Shown piece by piece: positions 13,301 through 22,676 of a stretch of DNA of 64,000 nucleotides (the stretch's first letter is position 1; each line of letters begins with the position of its first letter). Position numbers and translations under genes: made by a program. Under the pieces are notes generated by a model. It ran no database searches. It had not been told where the DNA came from and was given only the letters and a program-made list of their open reading frames with translations. The stretch comes from Haematobia irritans (Eukaryota; Arthropoda; Insecta; Diptera; Muscidae). The stretch lies in the NCBI RefSeq assembly GCF_050003625.1, contig NC_134398.1, positions 27,249,211 to 27,313,210 on the forward strand. Direction: 5' to 3'.

Positions 13301-14494
13301 GAAAATTTAATTGATTCAACAACATTTTTTAATTAAAACAAAAATTATGAGTATCAATTAATCAATTCAATTGGATCATTTAATTTTTTAAATTCGGTGA
13401 TTGATACACACAACAAAATCATTTTGGATTCAATTACTTATTGATCCAATTGATTTTTGATAGTCACCAAGGTTAGGTTAGGTTAGGTGGCAGCCCGATG
13501 TATCAGGCTCACTTAGACTATTCAGTCCATTGTGATACCACATTGGTGAACTTCTCTCTTATCACTGAGTGCTGCCCGATTCCATGTTAAGCTCAATGAC
13601 AAGGGACCTCCTTTTTATAGCCGAGTCCGAACGGCGTTCCACATTACAGTGAAACCACTTAGAGAAACTTTGAAACCCTCAGAAATGTCACCAGCATTAC
13701 TGAGGTGGGATAATCCACCGCTGAAAAACTTTTTGGTGTTCGGTCGAAGCAGGAATCGAATCCACGACCTTGTGTATGCAAGGCGGGCATGCTAACCATT
13801 GCACCACGGTGGCTCCCAGTAGTCACCAAAGTCAATATGAAAAATTAATTGATCCAATTAAAAAAATAATTGATCATTTTTAATTGAATATTTTTGAAAA
13901 TTCAATTAAAATTTAAAATTTTAATATTTTGGTGAACATTTTTTCTGTGTACAATCATTCCTGTAATTGAAGACATTTAAATTAAAAATTAGTTGGATCA
14001 ATTAATTTCGTAATTGAATCCAAAATTATTATTATTTTTTTTTTTTCAAAAATTCGAATTTTTTTTAGATAATTATTTAATTTTTTTTTTAAATTATTTC
14101 TACCATTTTAGTAATTTTTACATACAAAATAAGTTAAAATTACCCATAAAAAATATGAAAATAGTGAGTTATAAAAAAATTACTTAAAAGAACTTCCTGT
14201 GTAGTTAAAATAAAGAACATCTTTGGGAGGACATTTTTGGAAGTACTTTTAATGTTGTGGCTTTAGAACAACTTCCAAATTTGTTTTTGCTGGAATGTTT
14301 AACGTGATTATATTCCTTCTCTCCGGGCACTTTTTTGTTGGTTAAGCTAATTCTGTAGATTTAATTTTTTATTTAACGTTTTTATTTTATATATTTTTTT
14401 CTTCTTTAAAATTAACACTCACCGTTTGTAAAGCATTTATTATTGTTATTAAACTATTTAGTAATAAAAAATATTGCCAATATTTTTGTAACAT
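6884..14494 (-). CDS. Secreted acid lipase (alpha/beta hydrolase), three exons
   Basis: Spliced model complement(6884..7306, 12347..13141, 14423..14494), 429 residues, with all introns in phase 0 and bounded by GT/AG. Residues 1-24 are a hydrophobic signal peptide. EYPLERHRIKTDDGYIL (32-48) is the acid-lipase N-terminal motif. LLQHGFG (91-97) is the oxyanion loop, GNQRGNSYS (126-134) the family block and GYSQG (180-184) the nucleophile elbow with Ser182. Asp360 (VTDHLAD) and His392 (WNHYDFLW) complete the triad. Length and motif order match insect neutral/acid lipases of the Lip3/Lip4/magro type, which hydrolyse ester bonds of neutral lipids outside the cell or in the gut or lysosome. A Thr/His-rich insertion at about 55-84 lengthens the loop before the oxyanion motif. 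All catalytic residues are intact, so the gene looks functional. The exact paralogue is not assigned. Confidence 0.93.
7312..7328. repeat. (AG)n / polypyrimidine tract at the lipase intron 2 acceptor
   Basis: GA-rich dinucleotide run on the plus strand. On the coding strand it is a (CT)n polypyrimidine tract directly before the acceptor of exon 3. Confidence 0.7.
7590..7677 (-). repeat. 29-bp satellite, left of the mariner insertion
   Basis: About three satellite units, interrupted after CTATA at 7677 by the DD37E element. The array resumes with GAAATAAA after 8976, so the two pieces were one array. Confidence 0.9.
7678..8974 (+). mobile_element. ITmD37E-like mariner (DD37E) in the satellite
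   Basis: A 1,297-bp element with terminal inverted repeats of about 28 bp: AAGGGTGATACAGTCAAAAT on the left, and AAGGGTGATACGGTCAAAAT reading in from the right. It is flanked by TA duplications at 7676-7677 and 8975-8976. The insertion site is the CTA|TAG of a satellite unit, and removing the element plus one TA restores a normal unit. One transposase gene occupies most of the interior. Confidence 0.93.
7831..8848 (+). pseudogene. DD37E mariner transposase with late frameshift
   Basis: The ATG at 7831 opens a frame beginning MPSKQEEQRIKILLVHREN. It has an N-terminal helix-turn-helix region (KLAKSLKVAKSTVTNVIK), then catalytic Asp in VVMDEETY, Asp in FWPDLASCHY and Glu in LRPIEKYW. Counting from the second Asp gives 37 residues to the Glu (DD37E, as in the ITmD37E lineage). 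The frame stops at 8718 after KKTKNC. One added A in the run at 8706-8711 would restore a C-terminal tail of about 43 residues ending at 8848. The whole catalytic core is open, so the copy lost function recently or is only C-terminally trimmed. In-frame codons upstream of 7831 lack a better start. Confidence 0.9.
8976..12290 (-). repeat. 29-bp satellite array (3.3 kb) in lipase intron 2
   Basis: Minus-orientation units with many variants. It holds a 288-bp higher-order repeat at 9901-10745, plus longer-range duplication: the variant block around 9690-9780 recurs at about 11090-11180. Long minus-strand frames here are satellite translations. Confidence 0.95.
9901..10745 (-). repeat. 288-bp higher-order repeat inside the satellite
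   Basis: Three successive blocks starting at 9901, 10189 and 10477, each beginning TATTGCCAAAAATTTTC and sharing the same ordered set of unit variants (TTTGCGATAAAATATTG, ACTTCATACAAATAAAA, TTAGCAATAAAA). Only isolated base differences separate them, so amplification is recent compared with the divergence between single units. Confidence 0.9.
12347..13141 (-). other. Lipase exon 2 (central catalytic region)
   Basis: Encodes residues 25-289, from EHYILEREY to GGPGMSNIKQ. The acceptor is TTTCCTTTCCAG on the coding strand, ending at 13142, so codons read upstream of Glu25 are intron. The exon ends CAG|GTGAGT. It carries the oxyanion loop and the GYSQG nucleophile. Confidence 0.92.
13236..13955. 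mobile_element. AT-rich foldback element (MITE-like) in lipase intron 1
   Basis: The left arm from ACAGAAAAAAATTTCACC and the right arm to GGTGAACATTTTTTCTGTGT are inverted repeats. They continue inward through AATTGAATTTTCAAAAATAT-like sequence for more than 100 bp. The interior is interrupted by a SINE; without it the element is about 360 bp. Superfamily is not assignable because no clear target duplication was identified. Confidence 0.65.
13471..13819 (-). mobile_element. tRNA-derived SINE
   Basis: The minus strand starts with GCCACCGTGGTGCAATGG, holding a pol III A box (TGGTGCAATGG), and has a B box (GGATTCGATTCC) about 40 nt further on. A ~250-nt body follows, then a CCTAACCTAACCTAACC tail. 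A 10-bp target duplication, TAGTCACCAA, flanks it at 13461-13470 and 13820-13829. Two further copies lie at 21125-21395 and 63520-63690. The element is non-coding and would depend on a partner LINE for mobility. Confidence 0.88.
14060..14293 (-). mobile_element. CCCAGCAAAA family element, partial
   Basis: The minus strand begins CCAGCAAAAACAAATTTGG and continues GTTCTAAAGCCACAACATTA. It aligns over about 200 bp with the element ends at 51899 and near 42690. The distal end is not visible, so this copy is truncated. Confidence 0.6.
14423..14494 (-). other. Lipase exon 1: start codon and signal peptide
   Basis: The ATG at 14494-14492 encodes MLQKYWQYFLLLNSLITI plus INALQT, a 24-residue exon ending ACG|GTGAGT. 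A short charged/polar start, hydrophobic core and small residues near the end fit a signal peptide. Phase-0 junctions with exon 2 place the lipase motif EYPLERH 8 residues after the join, as in insect family members. Too short to appear as a long open frame. Confidence 0.85.
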
Positions 14495-15010
14495 TTTTAT
14501 GTTGTGTTTTTTTTGTTTATTTTTTTTTTTGTCTTAAACTTAAATGTTTTTTTAATTATTGAAGTTTATGTTGTTTTTTTATTTTATTTTATAAATTAAT
14601 GAACTTTTTGAACACCAAATTCTTATTTTGTTCGTTGTTTGCTTTTAATATTTGCGTTCTCACTTCATTGCCTTGCCACGGTCTAATTGCAAGTGCTCAA
14701 CGTTCCATATTCTCCACGGAAGTAAACTAACCCGTTTTGTATAAAATTCTAATCTTTTGCCTTTGAAGTGCGTTAGCTGACCATACTGACGATTATACTA
14801 CGCGAATTGATTTGCGAATCTTATCGCAAATCATTTGATGGTCTAGTAGTTTTTTTTTTTGTTTAAGTTCATTGTATTTATTTCCCCAATAACTTTCTTT
14901 TATTTTAAAAATATTGACGTTTTAATAAAAATCCTACATACTACAAAGAAAACAGCGATATTTTCGATTTATTTAAATGGTTAGTACAATTTTTTTTGGA
15001 ATTTATAAAA
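14495..15010 (-). promoter_or_regulatory. Lipase 5' flank, putative promoter region
   Basis: About 515 bp of non-satellite DNA upstream of the lipase start codon. On the coding strand it has a GATA-type site in TTTGCGATAAGATTCGC (near 14815-14831) and initiator-like TCAGT/TCAGC motifs near 14780-14795. No convincing TATA box at the proper spacing is seen. GATA sites are common near gut-expressed insect genes, but the assignment here is inference. Confidence 0.35.
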
Positions 15011-15945
15011 TGTGCCAAATGTGGAAAAATTTTCTATAGAAATAAAATTCTGGAAAAATTTTCTATAGAAATAAAATTCTGACAAAATTTTCTATAGAAA
15101 TAAAATTTTGACAAAATTTTCTATAGAAATAAAATTTTGAAAAAAAAATTTCATAGATATAAAATTTTGACAAAATTTTCTATAGAAATAAAATTTTAAC
15201 ACAATTTTCTATAGAAATAAATTTTTGGCAAAGTTTTCCTTAGAAATAAAATTTAGACAAAATTTTTTATAGAAATAAATTATGACAAAATTTTCTATAG
15301 AAATAAAATTTTGGCAAAATTTTTTATAGAAATAAAATTTTGACAAAAATTCCATAGTATATAAAATTTTGAAAAAATTTTCTGTAGAAATAAAAATTTA
15401 ACATAATTTTCTATAGAAATAAATTTTTGACATTTTTTTTTATAGAAATAAAATTCTAACAAATCTTCTATAGAAATAAAATTTTGACAAAATTTTCTAT
15501 AGAAATAAAATTTTAACAAATCTTCTATAGAAATAAAATTTTGACAAAATTTTCGATAAAAAGAAAATTTTGACAAAATTTTCTATAGAAATAAAATTTT
15601 TTTATAGAAATAAAATAAACATTTGATGTTCTATAGAAATAAAATCTTGACAAAACTTTCTATAGAAATAAAATTTTAACAAATGTTCTATAGAAATAAA
15701 ATTTTTACAACATTTTCTATAGGAAAAAAATGTTGACAAATTTTCTCTAGGAAAAAAATTTTGACAACATTTTCTATAGGAAACAAATTTTGACAAATTT
15801 TCTCTAAGAAAAAAAATTTGGACTAAATTTTCTATAGACATAGATAAAATGTTGCCAAAATTTCCTATAGAAATAAAATTCTGACAAAATTTTCTATAGA
15901 AATAAAACTTTGAAAAAATATTCTATGGAAAGAAAATTTAGATTT
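15011..15945 (-). repeat. 29-bp satellite array
   Basis: Minus-orientation units with few-base variants, beginning about 515 bp upstream of the lipase start codon. No gene is inside. Confidence 0.95.
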
Positions 15946-16190
15946 AGATTTATGTTTATTGATATATATTATTTACAATTTGGTTAAACGCTATATGTAC
16001 AATTCAAAGAGTTTAAGGTTTCTTATACTTTTTCTACTTAGATATAGCACTGGAATTAATAAATTAACTTTGTGAGATTAATATTTTAATTGAAGGGAAA
16101 AATTTACAAAAACCTATACAAATTTTGTTAGTTAAAAATCTTATAAACTAGACTCATATCTTAGGAGACCAGCTCGGAGATATGAAAAAA
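15946..16190. other. Non-satellite island within the array
   Basis: About 245 bp of AT-rich unique-looking DNA between satellite arrays. It could be an old insertion. No terminal repeats, no domain and no second copy were recognised. Confidence 0.4.
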
Positions 16191-17787
16191 ATTTCCATAG
16201 ATATAAAATTTTAACAAAATCTTCTATAGAAATACATTTTTGGCAAAAATTTTTATCGAAATAAAAGAAACATTTAATGTTCTATAGAAATAAAATTTTG
16301 ACAACATTTTCTATGGGAAAAAAATTTTGACAAATTTTCTATAGAAATAAAATTTTAACAAATCTTCTATAGAAATAGATTTTGACAAAATTTTCGATAA
16401 AAAGAAATTTCTGACAAAAATTTCTATAGAAAGAAAATTTTGACACAATTTTCTATAGAAATAAAATTTTGAAAAAAAAAATGTTCATATGTTACATATA
16501 AAATTTTGACAACATTTTCTATAGAAATAAAATTTTAACACAATTTTCTATAGAAATAAATTTTTGAAAAAAAAATTTATAGAAATAAAATCAACATTTG
16601 ATGTTTTATAGAAATAAAATTTTGACAAAATTTTCTATAGAAATAAATTTTTGGCAAAATTTTTATCGAAATAAAATAAACAATTGATGTTCTATAGAAA
16701 TAAAATGTTGACAACATTTTCTATGGGAAAAAATTTTTGACAAATTTTCTATAGAAATAAAATTTTGACAAAATTTTTTATAGAAATAAAATTTTGACAA
16801 ATTTTCGATAGAAAGAAAATTTTGACAACATTTTCGATAGAAAGAAAATTCTGACAAATTTTCTATAGAAAGAAAATTTTGACTAAATTTTCTATAGAAA
16901 TAAAATTTTAACCAAATTTGCTATAGAAATAAAATTCTGACAAAATTTTCTATAGAAATAAAATTTTGACAAAAATTTTCTACACAGATAAAATAAAATT
17001 TTGAAAAAAAAAATTCCACAGATATAAAATTTTGACAAAATTTTCTATAGAAATAAAATTTTGAAAAAAAATGTTCATATATTAGATATAAAATTTTGAC
17101 AACATTTTCTATAAAAATGCAATTTTAACACAATTTTCTATAGAAATAAATTTTTGAAAAATTTTTTTATAAAAATAAAATCAACATTTGATGTTCTATA
17201 GAAATACAATTTTGACACAATTTTCTATAGAAATAAAATTTTGACAAAATTTTCAATAGAAATAAATTTTTGGCAAAATTTTTATCGAAATAAAATAAAC
17301 ATTTGATGTTCTATAGAAATAAAACTTTGACAAAATTTTCTGTGGGAAAAAAATTTTGACAAATTTTCTATAGAAATAAAATTTTGACAAAAATTTTTAT
17401 AGAAATAAAATTTTGACAAATTTTCGATAGAAAGAAAATTTTGACAAAATTTTCGATAGAAAGAAAATTCTGACAAATTTTCTATAGAAAGAAAATTTTG
17501 ACTAAATTTTCTATAGAAATAAAATTTTAACCAAATTTCTATAGAAATAAAATTCTGACAAAATTTTCTATAGAAATAAAATTTTGACAAAAATTTTCTA
17601 CACAGATAAAATAAAATTTTGAAAAAAAAATTCCACAGATATAAAATTTTGACAAAATTTTCTATAGAAATAAAATTTTAACACAATTTTCTATAGAAAT
17701 AAATTTTTTACAAAATTTTTTATAGAAGTAATATAAACATTTTATGTTCTATAGAAATAAAATTTTGACAACATTTTCTATAGGAAA
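16191..17787 (-). repeat. 29-bp satellite array with higher-order blocks
   Basis: Minus-orientation units. A block starting TATCGAAATAAAA...AAACATTTGATGTTC recurs near 16250, 16670 and 17283 (spacing about 420 and 615 bp), with the same following variants (TATGGGAAAAAA, CGATAGAAAGAAAA, CACAGATAAAATAAAA). Confidence 0.93.
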
Positions 17788-19000
17788 ACAAGTAAGGAAA
17801 GTCTAAAGTCGGGCGGGGCCGACTATATTATACCCTGCACCACTTTGTAGATCTAAATTTTCGATACCATATCACATCCGTCAAATGTGTTGGGGCTATA
17901 TATAAAGGTTTGTCCCAAATACATACATTTAAATATCACTCGATTTGGACAGAATTTGATAGACTTCTAAAAAATCTATAGACTCAAAATTTAAGTTGGA
18001 TAATGCAATAGGGTGGAACCCAATTTTAGTAAAAAAAAATATGGGAAACATTTAAATCTGAAGCAATTTTAAGGAAACTTCGCAAAAGTTTATTTATGAT
18101 TTATCGCTCGATATATATGTATTAGAAGTTTAGGAAAATTAGAGTCATTTTTACAACTTTTCGACCAAGCAGTGGCGATTTTACAAGGAAAATGTTGGTC
18201 GAAATCAGAAAAACATATATATGGGAACTAAATCTAAATCTGAACCGATGTCAACCAAATTTGGCACGCATAGCTATAATGCTAATTCTACTCCTTGTGC
18301 AAAATTTCAACTAAATCGGAGTTAAAAATTGGCCTCTGTGGTCATATGAGTGTAAATCGGGCGAAAGCTATATATGGGAGCTATATCTAAATCTGAACCG
18401 ATTTCAACCAAATTTGGCACGCATAGCTACAATTCTAATTCTACTCCCTGTGCAAAATTTCAACTAAATCGGAGCAAAAAATTGGCCTCTGTGGGCAAAG
18501 GAGTGTAAATCGGGCGAAAGCTATATATGGGAGCTATATCTAAATCTGAACCGATTTGGCTGATATTTTGCAAGTTTTTCGAGAGTCATAAAATATTCGG
18601 ATGTACAGAATTTGAGGAAGATCGGTTGATATACACGCCAATTATGACCAGATCGGTGAAAAATATATATGGCAGCTATATCTAAATCTGAACCGATTTT
18701 TTCCAAAATCAATAGGGATCGTCTTTGAGCCGAAACAGGACCCTATACCAAATTTTAGGACAATCGGACTAAAACTGCGAGCTGTACTTTGCACACAAAA
18801 ATACATCAACAGACAGACAGACGGACAGACATACATACAGACAGACAGACAGACAGACGGACATCGCTAACTTGATTCAGAATTTAATTCTAAGACGATC
18901 GTATACTAAACGATGGGTCTCAGACTTTTCCTTCTTGGCGTTACATACAAATGCACAAACTTATTATACCCTGTACCACAGTAGTGGTGAAGGGTATAAA
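17788..19000 (+). repeat. Family B dispersed repeat (51-codon module)
   Basis: A 1.2-kb element inserted in satellite. The head is ACAAGTAAGGAAAGTCTAAA then TATACCCTGCACCAC, and the tail ends ACCCTGTACCAC...GTGGTGAAGGGTATA, so the two termini carry short inverted TATACCC/GGGTATA motifs. The interior holds ~150-bp monomers beginning ATATATGGGAGCTATATC. A (CAGA)n/(CGGA)n tract at 18812-18862 precedes the tail. No autonomous coding sequence is seen. A second full copy lies at 58028-59319 and a tail fragment at 61313-61567. Confidence 0.8.
18812..18862. repeat. CAGA/CGGA microsatellite tract in family B
   Basis: Tetranucleotide-like run (ACAGACAGACAGACGGACAG and on). The same position in families A and C holds shorter GACGGACGGACA tracts, so it is a conserved part of the superfamily rather than a chance microsatellite. 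Confidence 0.85.
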
Positions 19001-20407
19001 AAGTTTGACAAATTTTCTCTAGAAAAAAAAATTTTGACAAAATTTTCTATAGAAATAAAATTTTGACAAATTTTCGATAGAAAGAAAATATTGACTAAAT
19101 TTTCTATAGAAATAAAATTTTGAAAAACATTTCCATTGATATAAAATTTTGGCAAAATTTTCTATGGAAATAAAATTTTAACACAATTTTTTATAGAAAT
19201 ACATTTTTGAAATTTTTTTTTATAGAAATAAAATAATTATTTGATGTTCTATAGAAATAAAATTTAAAAACATTTATAGGAAAAACATGTTGATAAATTT
19301 TCTATAGAAATAAAATTTTGACAAAATTTTTTATAGAAATAAAATTTTAACAAATCTTCTATAGAAATAACATTTTGACAAAATTTTCTAGAGAAATAAA
19401 TTTTTGACAAAATTTTTTACAGAAATAAAATTTTGATCAAATGTTCTATAGAAATAAAATTTTGACTACATTTTCTATAGGAAAAAAATTTTGACTAATT
19501 TTCTCTAGGAAAAAAATTTTGACAAAATTTTCTATAGAAATAGATACAATTTTAACAAAATTTTCTATGGAAATAAAATTTGGCAAATTTTTAGTAGAAA
19601 TAAAATTTTAACAAAATTTTGTATAGAAATAAAATATTAACAAAATGTTCTATAGAAATAAAATTTTGAAAAAAATTCTACAGAAATAAAATTTTGACAA
19701 AAATGTCTATAGAAATAAAATTATGACAAAAGTTTCTATAGAAATAAAATTTTGACAAAATTTCTATATAAACAACATTTTGTATTGAAATAAAATTTTG
19801 ACAAAATTTTGTATAACAATAAAATTTGGATAAAATTTCCTATATAAATAAAATTTTGACAAAATTGTCTATAGAAACAAAATGTTGACAAAATTGTCTA
19901 TAAAAACAAAATTTTGGCAAAAGTTTCTATAGAAATAAAATTTTAACAACATTTTTTATAGAAATAAAGTTGTGACCAAATTTCCTATATAAATAAAATT
20001 TAAAAAAAACTTCTACAGAAATATAATTTTTTACGAAACTTGCTATAGAAATAAAATTTTATTGAACATTTTCTATAGAAATAAAATCTTGAAAAAAATT
20101 TCTGCAGAAATAAAATGTTGACAAAATTTCCTATAGAAATCAAATTGTGACAAAATTTTCTACAGAAATAAAATTCTGACAAAAATTTCTATAAAAATAA
20201 AATTTTAACAAAATCTATAGAAAAAAAATTGTGACAAAATTTTCTATAGAAAAAAATTTTAAAAAATTTCTATAGAGATAAAATTGTGATAAAATTTCCA
20301 ATAGAAATAAAATTTTGACAAAATTTTCTATAGAAATAAAATTGGGACAAAATTTTCCATAGAAATAAAATTAAGACAAAATTTTTTATAGAAATAAAAT
20401 TGCGACT
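19001..20407 (-). repeat. 29-bp satellite array
   Basis: Minus-orientation satellite continuing directly after the family B tail, showing that family B landed in an existing array. It ends at the hammerhead-bearing unit at 20408. Confidence 0.94.
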
Positions 20408-20897
20408 GCTTTAAAACCATTGTGTTGACTAAACTACAATAGTAGCTTAACCAACAGAGGAAAATAATGTTTGTCAAATTTATTTGGGCAAAGCCCTATA
20501 GACTGCAAGATGGTTGGATGGACGCATGTTTCGGAATTACCACATTCCTCATCAGCATCCTCTACTTGCAGCAAAACTATGAACCAATTATCAGAATAAA
20601 TTCAGGCAGTTCACTAAACCCATGGTGAACCACACTTGAACCTTTCGAAAAAAGGTTTATAATAACCAGCTTATGCCGAAATAAATTCATACAAACATTT
20701 CTCTTTTCCTTTGCCACCATCAAATCATCGATTTGAGTGCAGTTGGCTGGGTTTATTTTGATCGTGCTTCCTCTTACTTCATTCGTGTTTTGTTTTTTAC
20801 TATGGGTTTGTACTTCAATCATATTTGTTGTTTTGATCTCAGCTTTAAAACCATTGTGTTGACTAAACTACAAGAGTAATTTAACCATCAGAGGAAA
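20408..20897 (-). repeat. Retrozyme-like unit, one full copy plus start of a second
   Basis: A block opening GCTTTAAAACCATTGTG restarts at 20842, 434 bp later, so one complete unit plus ~55 bp of the next are present head to tail. The unit encodes a hammerhead ribozyme on the minus strand (20503-20571). Closely related units occur at 27346-28322, 29976-30145, 31036-31092, 44526-44963 and 45466-45676. Low-complexity open frames inside are not conserved as proteins. Confidence 0.8.
20503..20571 (-). ncRNA. Hammerhead ribozyme (copy a)
   Basis: Read on the minus strand: CTGCAAG, internal loop, GGATG, core CTGATGA, stem II GGAAT/ATTCC with a GTGGTA loop, GAAA, a very short stem III, GTC (cleavage after C), CATCC, internal loop, CTTGCAG. 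Both halves of stem I pair perfectly. Stem III reads ACA against CGT, with one mismatch compared with the other copies, so activity may be reduced. Confidence 0.8.
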
Positions 20898-21124
20898 AGA
20901 AATAAAATTTTGACAAAATTCAAAGTCTTTTGCTATATTAATTTTCGTGTTATTTCATACGATCCATTGTTAGTTTATTCTCCCTTTTTAGTTTTTAATA
21001 CTTTTTAACTAACCACAATAATTTCATTTAAAACTTCAAAACAACATATATATTTTTTTTTACTTTGGCAAATTGTGGTAAAATTTCCTTCAAATTTTGG
21101 TAGTTTATTATTGGCACGAGTGGC
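20898..21124. other. Unclassified spacer
   Basis: Short satellite remnant, then AT-rich DNA with TTTGGCAAATTGTGG-like motifs. No feature recognised. Confidence 0.35.
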
Positions 21125-21395
21125 AACCTTGGCTCCAATCCCAGTTTCGATCAAACACCAAAAGGTTTTTCAGCGGTGGATTTCTGAGAGGGTGGATTCC
21201 CCCTCTCAGTAATGCTGGTGACATTTTTGAGTGTTTCAAAGCTACTCTAAGAGGTTAGCTAAACATAGAATCGGGCACCCAGCACTCAGTGATAAGAGAG
21301 ATGTTCACCACTATGGTATCGCAATGGACGGAATTGTCTATGTGACAATTATCGGACTGCCACTATACCTAACATAACCTAACCTTGGGCGAATT
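21125..21395 (+). mobile_element. tRNA-derived SINE, 5'-truncated
   Basis: Aligns with the body of the SINE at 13471-13819, in the opposite orientation (CAAACACCAAAAGGTTTTTC, TCAGTAATGCTGGTGACATT, CACTCAGTGATAAGAGAGA). It ends in CCTAACATAACCTAACC. The A-box head is missing and several indels separate it from the full copy, so it is older. Confidence 0.85.
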
Positions 21396-22130
21396 TTTGT
21401 AGTCGTTGATATCTCTGTGCCACTTTTTTATTGTGAACGTTAAACTTTTGTCATGTTTGTGCCACTTCCACAGCCTGATAGTATTCAAAGACAATTTTCT
21501 AAAGACTGTAAATCAAATTAAGAACCAAAATTTTGTTTAAATTTTTATTCAGTTAATTTTAAATTAATATTAAACAAAATTTCATAAAATCTTTGAATAA
21601 GAATAACTTAAATTTATCATTTCCCAATAGACCAAAATATAGTTTAAATCGAACATGAAATTAAGCGTCGTTAAATTAGGGTTAAATTAATGTGCCACCG
21701 TTTATGTCACTTTTTATGCCAAATTATAGAAATTCCCAATGGCAACGCTGCTTCTGAACCCATACCATATGATTAATAAGAACATCTTATGAAATGAGAT
21801 ATGAGATGTGAGAGCAGTATTGATACACTCAAAGTTATCACTGTGTCTGTGAGATAACCAACTGAGTATAGAGAGCGATTCTAGGAACATTTAAAGAAGG
21901 TATAGTTATCCCTATACCTTAACAGCGCTGGTGTTGGATGCATTAAACACAAATGGACATTTGGTTCACTCAAAGAGAAATCTTTGGAGAGTGAGTATTG
22001 TCGTACTAATCAATCAATTTGCATTAAAAATGCAATGTTTGCAATGCAGAATTATATATTCTTTCTATGAAATTGATCTTTATTTCCAAAATAAAAAAAT
22101 AATTTAAATATTTCTATTGTAGAATAAACA
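21396..22130. other. Intergenic DNA with GTGCCAC motifs and a palindrome
   Basis: TGTGCCACTTTTTT and TGTGCCACTTCC motifs at 21415-21480 and TGTGCCACCGTTT near 21690 belong to the GTGGCAC-rich repeat type. A perfect 9-bp inverted repeat, AAGGTATAG/CTATACCTT with a 6-bp spacer, lies at 21897-21920. No gene is seen. Confidence 0.4.
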
Positions 22131-22543
22131 AGTAAATATGGCCGAGAAATCGGCCAGGCCGAATCCTATGTATCCTCCACCATAGATTGCGTACAAAGTT
22201 CAACTAAAGACTGTTATCCATAATCGAATTACATGGGAGTTATCACAACCCCTTACATGATTGTTAGGGACATATACTAACATTACATACCAAATCTCAA
22301 CCGCATCGGATTAAATTGGCTCCCCCAAGAGGCTCCATAAGGCAAATCTGGGGATCGGTTATACCTAAAAGTGGGACGATATGGCCCATTTGCATTACCA
22401 ACAGATCTACATCAAAAACAACTACTTGTATCATGTTTCAAGTCTATAGCTTGTTTAATTCGAAAGTCAGTGTAATTTCAATAGACGGGCGTACATCGCT
22501 AGATCGACTCAGAATTTCACCATGATCTAAAACATATTTATAT
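22131..22543 (+). repeat. Family A dispersed repeat, short copy
   Basis: The head AACAAGTAAATATGGCCGAG and CGGCCAGGCCGAATCC is followed by about one module and the core (GACGGGCGTACATCGC, TAGATCGACTCAGAATTTCA). It ends where a pogo-like terminus begins, so its own 3' end is missing. Confidence 0.75.
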
Positions 22544-22544
22544 A

Positions 22545-22670
22545 CAGTGAAACCTCTCAAACTTGGACTCTCTGAAAACCGGACAACTCCCAAAATTAGA
22601 CAGTTGTCTGGGGACGTTTGTTATTTTAACCTCTCATAATTGGGGACAAAATATACAATGTCCGTATTAA
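22545..22670 (+). mobile_element. pogo/Tigger-like terminus fragment
   Basis: CAGTGAAACCTCTCAAACTT after a TATA flank is a typical pogo/Tigger-type inverted-repeat start. A subterminal repeat of the same motif (AACCTCTCATAATTGGGGAC) sits 90 bp further in. No right-hand inverse is found, so only one end remains. Assignment rests on terminal pattern only. Confidence 0.5.
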
Positions 22671-22676
22671 ATAAAA

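Noticed and set aside
13471..13819. Functional tRNA gene at the A/B boxes
   Set aside because: The cloverleaf cannot be closed cleanly, and the sequence continues into a repeated body with a target duplication, so it is a SINE head.
20577..20822. 81-codon minus-strand frame (and the 93-codon relative at 27574-27855) as a conserved protein
   Set aside because: Both lie in the retrozyme-like unit and resemble each other only because the units are related. They diverge with frame-breaking changes and have no domain.
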